From assembly GCF_030936135.1 (NCBI RefSeq), contig NC_082603.1:24828880-24892879 (forward strand): 64,000 nt of DNA. The letters are read 5' to 3'. Both the position numbers and the translations under genes were made by a program. Shown piece by piece: positions 49,737 through 59,950 of this stretch; the stretch's first letter is position 1, and every line of letters starts with the position of its first letter. Below the pieces are notes generated by a model. The model made no database searches. It saw nothing but the letters and a program-made list of their open reading frames with translations, and was not told the origin of the DNA. The DNA comes from Gavia stellata (taxonomy: Eukaryota > Chordata > Aves > Gaviiformes > Gaviidae).

Positions 49737-50124
49737 CATACCTCAGGTGGATGCAGCCCTGTATCCCTCCAGGCTTCGCCCCTGCACCAGGCTGTGCAGC
49801 CTTTTTGGGCCCCGAAAGCAAACCCAACACGTTCCCTGAGGTGCAGTCCCAGCAAACACCAAGAAATAAATAAGAAGAGCAAAGCCTTACTCACCCCGTG
49901 CGCTTTCCATGGGCCAAAGGAGGAGCCACCGCTCTGAGCTGCTCTCGGACATGGCTCCAGCTTCCCCTGAGTTCCGAGGCACAGTTCAATAGCTTTGCCT
50001 TAGTTTTACTTGATCCCATTAATGACAAAAATGACAAACACGTACGCTTTGCCTTTATAGCTATTTCACGCTTTGACATGATCCCGGGCAAGTTACCTAT
50101 GCTGTCAGTGTGATGGATGGTGCA

Positions 50125-50250
50125 CAGAAGGGGGGTTGGACAGGTGTAGCTCTTGTCACAGGGAAATATTTTTCCACACCATTAGCCTGTGGAACTCATA
50201 GCAACAGGATATTGCTCAGAGAGGGATTCAAAAAAGCCCTGAAAAAAGAG
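50125..50250 (+). mobile_element. ancient CR1/L3-like fragment
   Basis: AAATATTTTTCCACACCATTAG, then CTGTGGAACTCATAGCAACAGG, then GATTCAAAAAAGCCCTG reproduces the order of the CR1/L3 3' region (a TGTGGAACTCATTGCC-like block). The element is old and short. Confidence 0.6.
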
Positions 50251-51570
50251 TGGATACTTGTACAGAAAACAAGTGTCCAGTGCTGTAACAGCAAACATTA
50301 GAAATAATCACTAGGAAAGGATGTTGCACACTGCATGTGCTCAAATCACACAACTTCAGATACTGAAGTTTTGGGGACAGCTTTCCTCAGGAGCGGAGTG
50401 TCCCAGGAGTGCCTCATCTAGGGCTCTGGACACCTCATCCTAAGCATCTGGGTTGGGCCTCAGCTTTGGAAATGATAATATGGCTGATGTTCACTTGTGA
50501 GCAGTGTTGCTGAGACGATTGATGTAGTCACTTATCAGGCGCCTGCCACTCAGTCTGCAACCTCTTTTTTGGAGAAGGAATTTTCCAAGGGGAAGGTCAT
50601 ATAGGAAGTAGTACTGCAGGACAATGCTTTATAAAGAACACCTAACACTCAGTTGCAAAATCCTGGGCATGGTCTCCACCCTTCTTGTCAAGATCCGGTC
50701 ATGAGAAAGATTTAAAAGTAAAGTGGCGTCTTGCAGCATGCCCTGAGAAGCAGAACCAAGAGGTTCTCCTTATTCTTAGCAGATTTTGGAAGAGGTCTAG
50801 GTGATGGTGATGATGAAAAAGGGACACACGTATCTGTCGGCCATAGAAAATTTTTCTAGGCTGAAGGAAATTTTCTCGCTACTAGTCCTATGAGTCAACA
50901 AGTCATTTAAAGGACTGTGTTCTCATTCTGGGAGGACTAGTCACTAGAAGTATTGCAGCTCTAAATTTCAAACTTCTGGCAGATAGTATGATTTCAACCC
51001 TGCCTCTGCCAGATTCTTCCTCTGAGAGAAGAAGAGGGGACTGGCAGAGGGCTGTCACAGATGGCTCAGAAGACGAAGAGATCCCGTATTAGCTCTCCTG
51101 AGCTACGGGACAATCCTTACACCAATCATCGCAGTAAAGCCCAGATCAGCTGCTAAGACCAGAATAATACACCCAAACTCATAGGTCAATCTTTACCTCA
51201 GATGTCCTTGCTAACAGCATCGAAGAGTAAGACATGGCTAAATGCAGAGACTTCAAGCTCTTGTCCTCCTGGAGTGTAGCCACCAGCTTATCAACGCTTA
51301 AACCAGGGCCATGGCTCTGATAAAACCAAGGAACAAAAACATTTGGGGAGTGGGGAGTACAGCCACTGGCAGCACTTCGCAGCATCTTCTCCCAGGAGGG
51401 GAGGAGTGGACCTTCTCCCAGCTGTGAGGGCAGGGTGGTGGTGGCACGCTGCTGAGAGACGCTGGCTGTAGCCAGCAGAGGGCATGGAGATCACACAGGC
51501 CACCCAGCCACCCACACCTCGCGGGAAGCCTGGGCCGCCTTGAAGCCTAATTACGCGAAAAACTTTCTTC

Positions 51571-51592
51571 TTGATTGATTAATTAATTAATT
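51571..51592. repeat. (TTGATT)/(AATT) simple repeat
   Basis: TTGATTGATTAATTAATTAA, a short simple repeat containing overlapping TAATTA homeodomain cores. Confidence 0.75.
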
Positions 51593-54037
51593 CGCCCTTT
51601 TCCCCTCCTCCAGCTGTACTGCAGATGAGAGGATGCAAGGGATGGCCTGAGTCTAGCGGAGGTGACAGCACGTCATGGGACGTGGTCCCATGCCTGCAGA
51701 ATTTCGCCACTTTCTCAGGGTGTCACTTTTTGGGGGACCCACAGCATCACAGCAGGGCAGTTCCCAATAAATGCAGTGCACCATCATGGGATCCCAATGC
51801 GTTGCCGGTAGGCGTGTGATGCAGTTTTACCCCATGCCTTCTGTAGTTGCTGCTATAATTTATCATATTTCTCAATCTTATTTTATAAAATAGCAGCTAG
51901 AGGACATAATGACGAGTGAGGGGGTCTCTTGTTTTATGAATTGTATGTTGATATTTTAAGAATCCAGCAGGCTTCCAGTCGGAGGCAGTATTCTTGGTGG
52001 AATTTACACGTACCCTTGACTTTATGTATTATTGGTAATCCTATTGAAATCCGTATGCACAAAGTTAAGCGCATCTAATCAACTCTGTAGGTTCAGGATT
52101 GTATATATTAATTTAATTTAGACTTCAGTATTTAGAACAGCATTTGCAACGGGAAGGTACAGCACTGTGATAGCCCACAACAATCTCAAATTTTGTTTAA
52201 GTGAAAAAAAAAAAAAAGAAATGGAGTTGTCTTCTATTAGTCTTAGAGATGAGCAATACACACGAAGTTAAATCAGATGTTCAAAGTTATTTTAGGGTCC
52301 AAATTATCAGTGTAGAATATATTTCAGTGGAAATTTTTCCTATGGGCCTCTGTGCATATCACAGCTCCATAGTGGTGCAGGAGTCCATGTTTATGGATCC
52401 ATTTTCAGGATCAAAACCCTCATTAGTAATACAGATTAATGGTAATTACAAATATAAATAACTTGAGTGTATCTTCTCATTTTCCTCTGAAGGCATTGCT
52501 CACAGAAGCCAGCTAAATGCCAGACTTGTTCCCCGAATCCAAACTGTATTAAGTTCTTGTGTAACGGTGCAGTAACATAAAGTTAAATAAAGCTGCATAA
52601 TTTTTTTTCAAGCCTCAAAACATGGAGCTTGATTCTCAGCTAGCGATACTGACACAGGATTCAGATCCCTTTTTCCATACTAAGGATGTGGAAAAGTAAA
52701 AAAAAATAAATAAGTTGCTTTTTGGCTAAGAACAACAGAAAGAAGTTTAAATCTGAGGGATGATTTTTCACAATGTTGTAAGTACTGAAAATACAGCTTT
52801 ATAATAAGAGCACTTTTTTAACCGGAATTCTGTAATTGCGACTGTGAGGCTGTAGCACAAGCTGAGCTGTGGCTGAATGTTTTCCCCAAGATCCCTGGGA
52901 GATAAGGGTTGGTTTTTAACGTGGCTTCCTGAAGTGTGTCAAAACTCCGATGTTGTTTAAAATGTGGCTCATCTATACTAGCCTAAGGAATATTTACCCA
53001 AGTCCTCAACTGGTCGGTCCTGTCTGTGTGGAGCATGCTGCAGGGTGAGTGCCTTGAAGATGCGTGTGGTGCCAATTAATCCAGTGTCCCCACACGAATC
53101 GGCAGAACTCGTGTGTTGGGGCATGTCTGTATGCGCAGCCTGTGGGGCAGCTATTTCCAAGGAGGTGTTAGAAATGACCAAACCAAAAAAATCGTAACTT
53201 TGGTCAGAAAGTGGAGTTTTGGTTTGAGCAACTGGGCTGTAATCAAGGGGTAACTGCAAGATGTTGTTAATGAGCAGAGTACATACACAGTAATGTTTAC
53301 TTACAAGTACGAGAGATTTTTACCTGGAGTATCTAAATGCCAGTTTTTACATGAAGCAGAAAAGGAGCTCAGGAATCTGAGCCCACGTTTACCACCGTGC
53401 CACGGGTGATGCATGGAAGAAGGCAGCGCTTGCTGCCTGCCCTGCCAGCCTCCTTACTCCTGCACATGGTGTGCAGGAAAGCAGCAGTGGAGCAGATGCC
53501 TCGAAGGGTTACGGATGCTTTTTTTGTTGAGCATCATCAGCCTCTGTAGGGCTGAGCTGCCGGTCAGAGCAGGGAGCAGAGCCACTAATGGTTACCTAAA
53601 AAAAGTACATGAAGCTCCTTCACCCAGGTGCTTTCCTGAGTTGGGGAGCTTGAAACGCCACGTTGTTTTATTTTGAAATCTAACTGTGAAAATAAGAAAG
53701 CCTTTTTTTTTTGGCTACATTTACTACCGTTTCCAAAGATTTTACCATTCGCGAGGCATGCAAGCACTCTGACTGCATGAGACCTGTCTCTGAAGTGTTG
53801 TAGAAGGGATGGGTGAGCTTCAGCCCTGCGGAGAAGTAAACCGTTAAGGTCTGCACAGTGCACCCAGTTAAGGCCTGGGGCCACGTTTCTTACTGTGCCT
53901 GGGGACGCTTTTATAGGGGTTGGCTCATTCAGCGATCCCCTGGAGTAACAGGCAGAACCAGCCCATATACTTTAGTGATGAGTCACTGCTTACATGAAAG
54001 TTGTTGGATGACATAGGCACATAAGCCCTCTTACTTT

Positions 54038-54052
54038 CACACACACACACAT
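54038..54052. repeat. (CA)n microsatellite
   Basis: Seven CA units followed by TAGG. Confidence 0.85.
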
Positions 54053-54967
54053 AGGATACAGGCCAAGTGGTTGATGATGCTGATGGAGAGGACTCCTTTT
54101 TTCGGTGTACGTTGTATAGCACAGTCATATTTTGACAATGCCAGTGCAGAGTTAGATAAGAAACAAAAAATGCTGCCCATATTCTATTTTTAAGAACAGT
54201 CTGAAATTATTTAGCAGTTGAAGAAAAAAACAAAACAGTTCCCTCCTGGGTGGAATAAATAAGTCTCTTGGATCAATCCCTGGCGTACTTCACAAGAAAC
54301 AATGAGACAAGTGTTTCATCTCAGGCCCCATGTAAAACTGGCTCTTCCATTTCCTACGACCGGGGGGTTTCTACTTGGGACAATCCTAGGGCCGGCGGGG
54401 AAGTCGCCTGAGGCCGAGGTGAGCGCGTGTGCGGGAGGGTTCGTGCAGAGCTGCGACGTGTATCCAGGAAACATTAAAATAGCAATGTGCGTGCTGTGCG
54501 TGCGTGCTGCAGTTGGAGAAACACTGAGAGTGTGAAGTCTTTAATTTGCTTTCTGGCTCTTCTGCGGCTGTCCAAGGGGAATTTGGGGATGTTGTTAGAT
54601 CTGCCCATCCCTGGGCACCCCTGAGTGCCAGGAGATGCAGCGGGGTGATGGGGGGAAGGCTGCGTGCCCGTGAGCATCCCGAGGGGTGCCGGCTGCTCCA
54701 GGGCTGGAGGGGTACGGGCTGCCCCGGGGCGGGGGGGGATACCGCCACCCCGGGGGACCCTGCAGCGTCCCGCTGCACTTTGGGAGGGAGCTGCACGGTG
54801 GAAAATATGACCGGTGCCAGGAGCTAACGGCGGGTGGGCGACGCCGGCGCGGAGGGGCTGGGGGGGACGCGGCTCCCCTGGGAGGGGAGCAGCCCCCCGG
54901 CGCCCCGTTTGGGCAACTCCGGGAGCTGTGGCGGGCGGCCGGCCGGCGGGTGGGCGCCCGGTCCTGG

Positions 54968-54987
54968 ACTGCATTTCCCATACTGCC
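54968..54987 (+). promoter_or_regulatory. ZNF143 (Staf)-type site in RNF220 promoter
   Basis: ACTGCATTTCCCATACTGCC fits the ACTACAATTCCCAGCATGCC consensus at about 15 of 20 positions, and lies about 330 bases upstream of the exon 1 donor. Confidence 0.45.
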
Positions 54988-55023
54988 CGAGTGCCCTAAT
55001 GTATGCAGTGCTCAGCCCGGCTC

Positions 55024-55050
55024 CGTGTGCGAGTGTGTGTGTGTGCGCGC

Positions 55051-55081
<31 letters not shown>

Positions 55082-55096
55082 CATGTGTGTGTGCAG
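55024..55096. repeat. alternating GT/GC tract, Z-DNA prone
   Basis: Runs of GTGTGTGTGT alternate twice with GCGCGC (around 55041-55046 and 55065-55070) and end in a GCATGTGTGTGTGC stretch. Long purine-pyrimidine alternation with CG steps is the classic Z-DNA-forming pattern. It lies in the presumed promoter or 5' part of RNF220 exon 1. Confidence 0.9.
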
Positions 55097-55099
55097 CCA

Positions 55100-55297
55100 G
55101 GAGTCCCTCGGAGAGTGGAGGCTCATTCACTGATGAGAGCCGGCACTGAGAGGCAGCACTGCTCCTTCCCTCGCACCCCCGGCGCCTCCCGCTCTGCTAC
55201 ATGCGAGCCGCGGGCGCGCAGCGGGGCCAGCACGCCCGGGACTCCCCTGCTCCCCGCACGCCGCCAGCTCCGCGCAGCGCCCGCCGGCAGCCGCACC
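55100..55297 (+). other. RNF220: probable RNF220 exon 1 (non-coding; 5' end approximate)
   Basis: The sequence GCAGCCGCACC is followed by GTGAGTAC at 55298, a near-consensus donor, in the upstream CpG island on the RNF220 strand. It would splice to the acceptor at 61708. Two upstream ATGs lie within it (55133 and 55201). After splicing, the first opens a frame of about 85 codons ending at 61801, 23 bases before the RNF220 start. The second stops at 61720. The start site of transcription cannot be read from sequence; the left edge is a guess. Donors elsewhere in the second island (for example GTAGGT at 57445) could serve other isoforms. Confidence 0.5.
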
Positions 55298-57269
55298 GTG
55301 AGTACCGGCCACCGGGGCCGCCCGGCCACACGCAAACTTTGCAGGGCAAGTTTCTCCCCCCACCCCCCGCCGCCTCCACCCCAACCCCCCGCGCCCTTTC
55401 CCCCTTCTCCCTCCCCAGCTCCCGGGAAGCCGGGCGGCTCGGCGGCGGCGGGGAGCCGCGCCGGCCGCGGGGAGGGCCGGGTGGGTGGGGATCGGCATGG
55501 TAATGCCGAGGGGAAAGGCAGATAAAAGGGGCCCCCCCCCGCACCCTCGGCGAGCCCCGAGCTGCCCGGATCCTCCCCCCCGGTGGCTTTCCGGGGGGGA
55601 CCGGTAGCCACCAGGGGGATCAGGTGCCGGGGACCGCCGCGGCAGCCCGGCGGGGGACGGCGCACGGCGGGGGGGACCCGGCCGGACCCGGAGACCGGCA
55701 CAAATCCCTCGCTCCGAAACAGATACTATTTTTTTTAACTCTTTTTTTTTTTTTTTCCTCCTTATTTTTTTGGTGGGGCAAGCCGGGGAGTTATTCCCTC
55801 GCTTCCCTCCGCTGCGCCCCGGACCTCGCTCTCTCCGCGGTCGCTCCGGGCAGCGACAATTTCATTTCCCAGCGGCTGCAAAACAAAAACTTTTTCGAAG
55901 GAAATAAGCAGATCCACGCACCCACCCACCCGGGTTTGGTCCCCCCCCCCCCCAATACACAAGCTAAGGCTTTTATTTCGCAATAAAAGTATATGCAAAA
56001 AACCCCGCCAGGGTTTCTGTGCGCTCAAGAAACACTGACCAGCCCGTAATTTTATTCACTCCGAAGCTTTCATTTTTGCAATCGTGCAGTCCCCGTGTGA
56101 ACTTTAGTTTTAAGCCGTCGCAAAAATGCGCGATCCCCGCTCGAAGACCGAATTATTTTTTTTTTCACGCACGTTGTTAAGTCGCCACTTAGCTTAATTC
56201 TGGACGAGGCTGAAGTTTGTCCAACGTCCTCGCCCCTCCGCGGGTCCTTCATCCCCAAAAGCTTGCCGCCCTTGCCCCCGGCTGCTCTCAGGTAGGAACC
56301 GAACGCCTGGATCTCACATGCGGTGTTGTTCTGGTTTTATTATTGCAGATAAAACAAAGGTAGAGAGGCGGTTTAAATTGGCAGCGTTATTCAACGAATG
56401 AGCTAAAATTACTCCACTTGCGAATGGCGTAGCTTGGAAAGCCAGAAGAGGGGAAAGGAATTATCCGTGTTTTCGCTTTAGGTCCTTTAGAAAACTTTCT
56501 GGATCATCCAGCGATGCGATCGAAAAATGGCAGGATTTTCTTTCTTTTAACCAGCAACCCCAGCTCTAGACCAGGGAAGTCTGTAAATAGGTTGGAAACA
56601 TGGAGAATAATTCTTCACCTTCAGATCTAAATACATAAAAACCATCTGGCTGACCACAATGAAATCATTAGGAACTGTCTACTTAAAGAGTTGTATTGAA
56701 TGCTTATCCTTCCACACAGGAAATGTGTATGGTAAGTGATTGTTGCAATAAATCCAAACAACTCTGGTCATCTTGGCGTTTGATGATCGTTGTGACTCGG
56801 GGTTTAAGGAGGAGGAAAAAGCGGGGGGAAAAGCCGCACCTAACGGGCTGCACGGACCGGACTGCCGGAGCCCCCTCCCGCCGCCCTCCCCGGCAGTGAA
56901 TCGTTCCCGAGGAGGCAGGAGAGCAGCAGCCCCGGCTGCGCCCCGGTCGCCGCTTCCCGGCGGGGCGTGCGGGGCCGGGCGGGACCGCGGGGCCGTGCCG
57001 AGCCGAGCCGGGCCGGGCCCGGCCCGCAGCCCCGGCCCCGCCGGGCCGCCAAACACCTGTTTAATTTGCCGGCGGGGAGCGCGGAGCGGCGGGGCTTCGC
57101 GGCGTCGGTAGGCTCCAGCCCGGGGCTCGCCCCCCTTCTTATTTTATTTGGGTTTATTTAACACCCCCCCGGGCGGGAGAAGAATCGGGCGCGGGAGGTA
57201 AAGGGGGCGGCCGGCGGGTGCCCGCCCGGTTGGCTTCCCGCGCCGAGGCGGGCGCTGCCAGAGGGGGCC

Positions 57270-57310
57270 GGTGCCCGGTGCCCGGTGCCCGGTGCCCGGT
57301 GCCGGTGCCC
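57270..57310. repeat. GGTGCCC heptanucleotide array
   Basis: Four perfect GGTGCCC units (57270-57297), then GGTGCC and a final GGTGCCC. Self-complementary GGTGCC/GGCACC character suggests hairpin potential. Confidence 0.9.
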
Positions 57311-57697
57311 GGGGCCGCGGCCGCGGCGCGCCCGCTGCCCGGCGGAGCGGGGCTTTCCCCCCGGGCGCCGCCGCCCGCGATTTCCGCGCGGATTTCGCCA
57401 AGCTGGGAGCGGGGCCGGGGGCGAAGCGGCCGGCAAACCCCTCGGTAGGTCGTGGGGTTTTTTTTCGTCTCCCCCTCTTCTTTCTCTCCGGCCAAACCCC
57501 CGGCGCTTCCTCCCTCCAGCAGCCCCGCCGCCGCGGGGAGCACCCTCCCCGCCCGGGGGCTGTTTCCCCCCCTTTTCTCCAATTTTTTTTTTTTGTTTCT
57601 GATTTTGGGGGGAAGAAGTTTGCGGCAAAACAAAAGCGGGCGCGCAGCGCGGGGCGAGGGGGCAGGGGCCGGGCTGCCCTGCCCGGCGGAGCCGCCC

Positions 57698-57757
57698 GGG
57701 GCCGGGGCCGGGGCCGGGGCCGGGGCCGGGGCCGGGGCCGGGGCCGGGGCCGGGGCC
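57698..57757. repeat. GGGGCC hexanucleotide array, ten perfect units
   Basis: Ten uninterrupted GGGGCC units on the plus strand, followed by GGGC. This is the same repeat unit as the intron 1 repeat of human C9orf72. It lies in the CpG island between the probable RNF220 exon 1 and the coding exon, on the sense strand. G-quadruplex formation is expected for this motif. The frames through it are open on both strands: Gly-Ala and Gly-Arg on plus, Pro-Ala and Gly-Pro on minus. There is no evidence that any is translated. Length may vary between individuals and assemblies often miscount it. Confidence 0.95.
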
Positions 57758-58639
57758 GGGCGCTCCGGCCGTCCCCGCCGCCGGCTCCTCCGCTCCCCGC
57801 TCTCCTGTTTTGTTTTTTTTGCTTTCCCCCTTAAAGCGGTTTTCACAGCAGCTGCCCGGGTGTGCGGCTGCAGTTGGCATATTTCACGCGCTGGAAAAAA
57901 ATGAACTGTTTTTCCTTTGTATCTTAATCCAGTGATGAGAGCTCTCCTTTGTTGGCTTTCGAGCTTGCATTTGTTTTATTTATTATAAGGAAATCCAGTT
58001 TGGTTCAAATATATAATCCATTTGAGCACTTAAATCCCCAAACAGCTGGCATTATTTTGTTTTATAATCTTTGGCTTTTCTGCACAGAGCATATTTCTAA
58101 ATTCCTACTTGACATTTATGGGGAAAAAACTTTTTAATGTAAATGGATATTGTGATTTTTTTCTGGGTCTTTCCTAATTTACATGCATCATCAATTTTCC
58201 TGGGTTTCCTATTGTTTTAATCTCTTTTTTCCCCATAGCTTGTTAATTAATTTTTTTTCCCCCAGAAAACTTTGTTTCTGGAGGGAGAAAAATGTTAATT
58301 TGCCCCATTATTTTAATCTCTGGCATTTGGAAATGGTTGAGAGACCACAAAAATGCAACCTGTTGTAGAAACCGGAGTGGTGTGTTTTATTTATTTTAAT
58401 CGATAGCAGAGAGGTGATTTAGTAATAGGAACTCTGAGTAACATTTTAGTAAAAGATTTGCAGATCTGGTGGCTGCGTATGGGGTGTGCATGTGCTTGCA
58501 TATGTGTGTTTCTTTGCAGGCTGATTAGCGAGTGGGTTTTATGCTTCTAACCAGTGGTCAACTGCTGTTTTCTCCACTTGCTGGGTGTTTGTGATGCCTG
58601 CTAAATCCAGTTCTGTCATGGCTTCTCCCACTTTTATCA

Positions 58640-58830
58640 GACTTTCCTCTTAACTAATTCAGCGCAGTGCTACAGCCTTCGTAAGCAGAGGAACCAAAAC
58701 TGAGCCAGAGATAACTGATTACAACTTGTTCCTTGGTGAGAGATTTTTTTTTTTTTATGGTTCGGAGCTAAAGGCTGTTGATTCAATTTGTCTCGGTTGT
58801 GGCGTGTTTAGCCTTGTTACTAGTAACATA
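58640..58830. promoter_or_regulatory. candidate conserved element, RNF220 intron 1
   Basis: Repeat-free block with AACTAATTCAGCGCAG, GAGATAACTGATTACAACTT and TGATTCAATTTGTCTCGG, retaining CpGs in otherwise AT-rich DNA. The texture fits a developmental enhancer; conservation was not tested. Confidence 0.3.
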
Positions 58831-59154
58831 CACAATTACACAGGTAATTCGTATACACCTTAAACAGGGTAGCTCTAAAACCCAATAACTATGCATATAG
58901 GTAGCCATGGAAAAAATGATAATAAAAAAATTAGACTTTATTTTCAGTCTGTCTGTCTAACCTTCATACTTGGGAGACAGTTTATGTAGCTTCATAGATT
59001 CATCTCCACCCCCCCTCCCTCTCCTCCTTGTTTAGTTAATTCAAGAAAGACTTTTTGCAATCTGTTTGGAGTTTGTCTGATGCCGTGGAAAAGTAGCTGC
59101 TGATTTATTTGGTTGCTTTTCGATTTCTGTCTCTAGCCCGTCTTTTCTCCTCCT

Positions 59155-59345
59155 TTCAGCGGGGATGTCAGCTGTTATTACTTCCTATTGATCCCTTTGC
59201 AAAGTGAGAAGTGAACTAAAATTAATGTCAATTCCACTGCTCAGATCAATAGCTGGAGTTATTTTAATCTGGATTTGCGCGAGGTGCTAAATTAAAAAAA
59301 ATCAGCATAGAGGCAGAAAAGTAGCAGTTCCTCGCTCCGCCTGTG
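59155..59345. promoter_or_regulatory. candidate conserved element, RNF220 intron 1
   Basis: Dense run of factor-type motifs: TCAGCTGTTATTA (E-box), CCTTTGCAAAGTG (palindromic CTTTGCAAAG), AAATTAATGTCAATTCC, CAGATCAATAGC and TTTTAATCTGGATTTG. No repeat match. Probably regulatory, by texture. Confidence 0.35.
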
Positions 59346-59629
59346 CCCACTGCCTTCCCGGCACCCAAATGTTCCCTCCAGCTGACTACCCTGCAATCCA
59401 TATTTTTTTAATTAAGAAGGTCAGTTAGTTTTCTTATTTTTGGGTTCTGTATTTAAACCTATGACATTTTGACATTGGGAGTGTATTAACGATAGATTTT
59501 CATAATGACTGGTCCACCGCAGTCTAATCTGTCCGTGTTGTTGGGGGTGGGGAGGTGCTGGGCGAGAAGGGAGCAAGAGAGAACGAAAAAGGAAGTGGGA
59601 GCTGAAAAAAAATTAAATTTGGCTGGCTG

Positions 59630-59800
59630 AGATATTGTAATGTGTTGATTTATTCCCAGTGTAATGAAGTTTGCAAACGAATAAACGGCCGTAGTGATTC
59701 ACAGTATCCTACAGGAGTGTCAAGTGTTGCGGCCAGATTACTAATTTATGAAATACATTTAACGTAATGGGGTGATAGCGCAAGTAAAAATAGAAAAGGA
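59630..59800. promoter_or_regulatory. candidate conserved element, RNF220 intron 1
   Basis: Contains the perfect palindrome GTTTGCAAAC (59669-59678), GAATAAACGGCCG (forkhead-like) and GATTACTAATTTATG (TAAT cores), with CpGs kept in AT-rich surroundings. An octamer ATTTGCAT follows at 59905-59912. Enhancer-like, untested. Confidence 0.35.
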
Positions 59801-59935
59801 GGCGGAGGTGGTTGCTTTTCTTTTCCCTGGAAATCCGTGTTTTCCCGTGATTGCTCAGTTTCACTTCCATGTTAATGATTGTTTATTTCTGCAAACGGTG
59901 GCTTATTTGCATGCATCTCTTTAGATACATGATCA

Positions 59936-59950
59936 TGTGTGTGTGTGTGT
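59936..59950. repeat. (TG)n microsatellite
   Basis: Seven to eight TG units followed by an AT-rich stretch. Confidence 0.85.

Larger units (their letters stand above)
46200..54380. other. intergenic region, RNF220 side
   Basis: No gene is supported. It holds a 28-29 bp tandem duplication (47863-47919), a TTTA microsatellite (48859-48875), an 18-bp duplication (49701-49736), an ancient CR1/L3 fragment (50125-50250), an AATT-type repeat (51571-51592) and a CA run (54038-54052). The open frame at 48232-48807 (191 codons, minus) lies in GC-rich DNA and resembles no protein I know. Confidence 0.7.
54380..55720 (+). promoter_or_regulatory. RNF220: RNF220 upstream CpG island and probable main promoter
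   Basis: GC-rich, CpG-dense block containing an ACTACA/ZNF143-like site (54968-54987), an alternating purine-pyrimidine tract (about 55024-55096) and a strong splice donor at 55297. No TATA box. The position, about 6.5 kb upstream of the first coding exon on the same strand, fits an RNF220 promoter with a non-coding first exon, as known for this gene in mammals. A second island lies further down (56800-57790) and could be an alternative start. Confidence 0.7.
56800..57790 (+). promoter_or_regulatory. RNF220: second CpG island, possible alternative RNF220 promoter
   Basis: Strongly GC-rich with dense CpG and GGGGCGG-like and GGGCCGGGCC stretches, containing a GGTGCCC heptamer array and a GGGGCC array. 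Several possible donors (GTAGGC near 57106, GTAAAG near 57200, GTAGGT near 57445) make an alternative first exon plausible. No ATG in frame with RNF220 is evident. Confidence 0.55.

Noticed and set aside
57154..57904. Long frames of Pro-Ala, Gly-Ala, Gly-Pro and Gly-Arg repeats in both strands
   Set aside because: They are translations of the GGGGCC array and its flanks. There is no splice or start evidence, so no protein gene is called.
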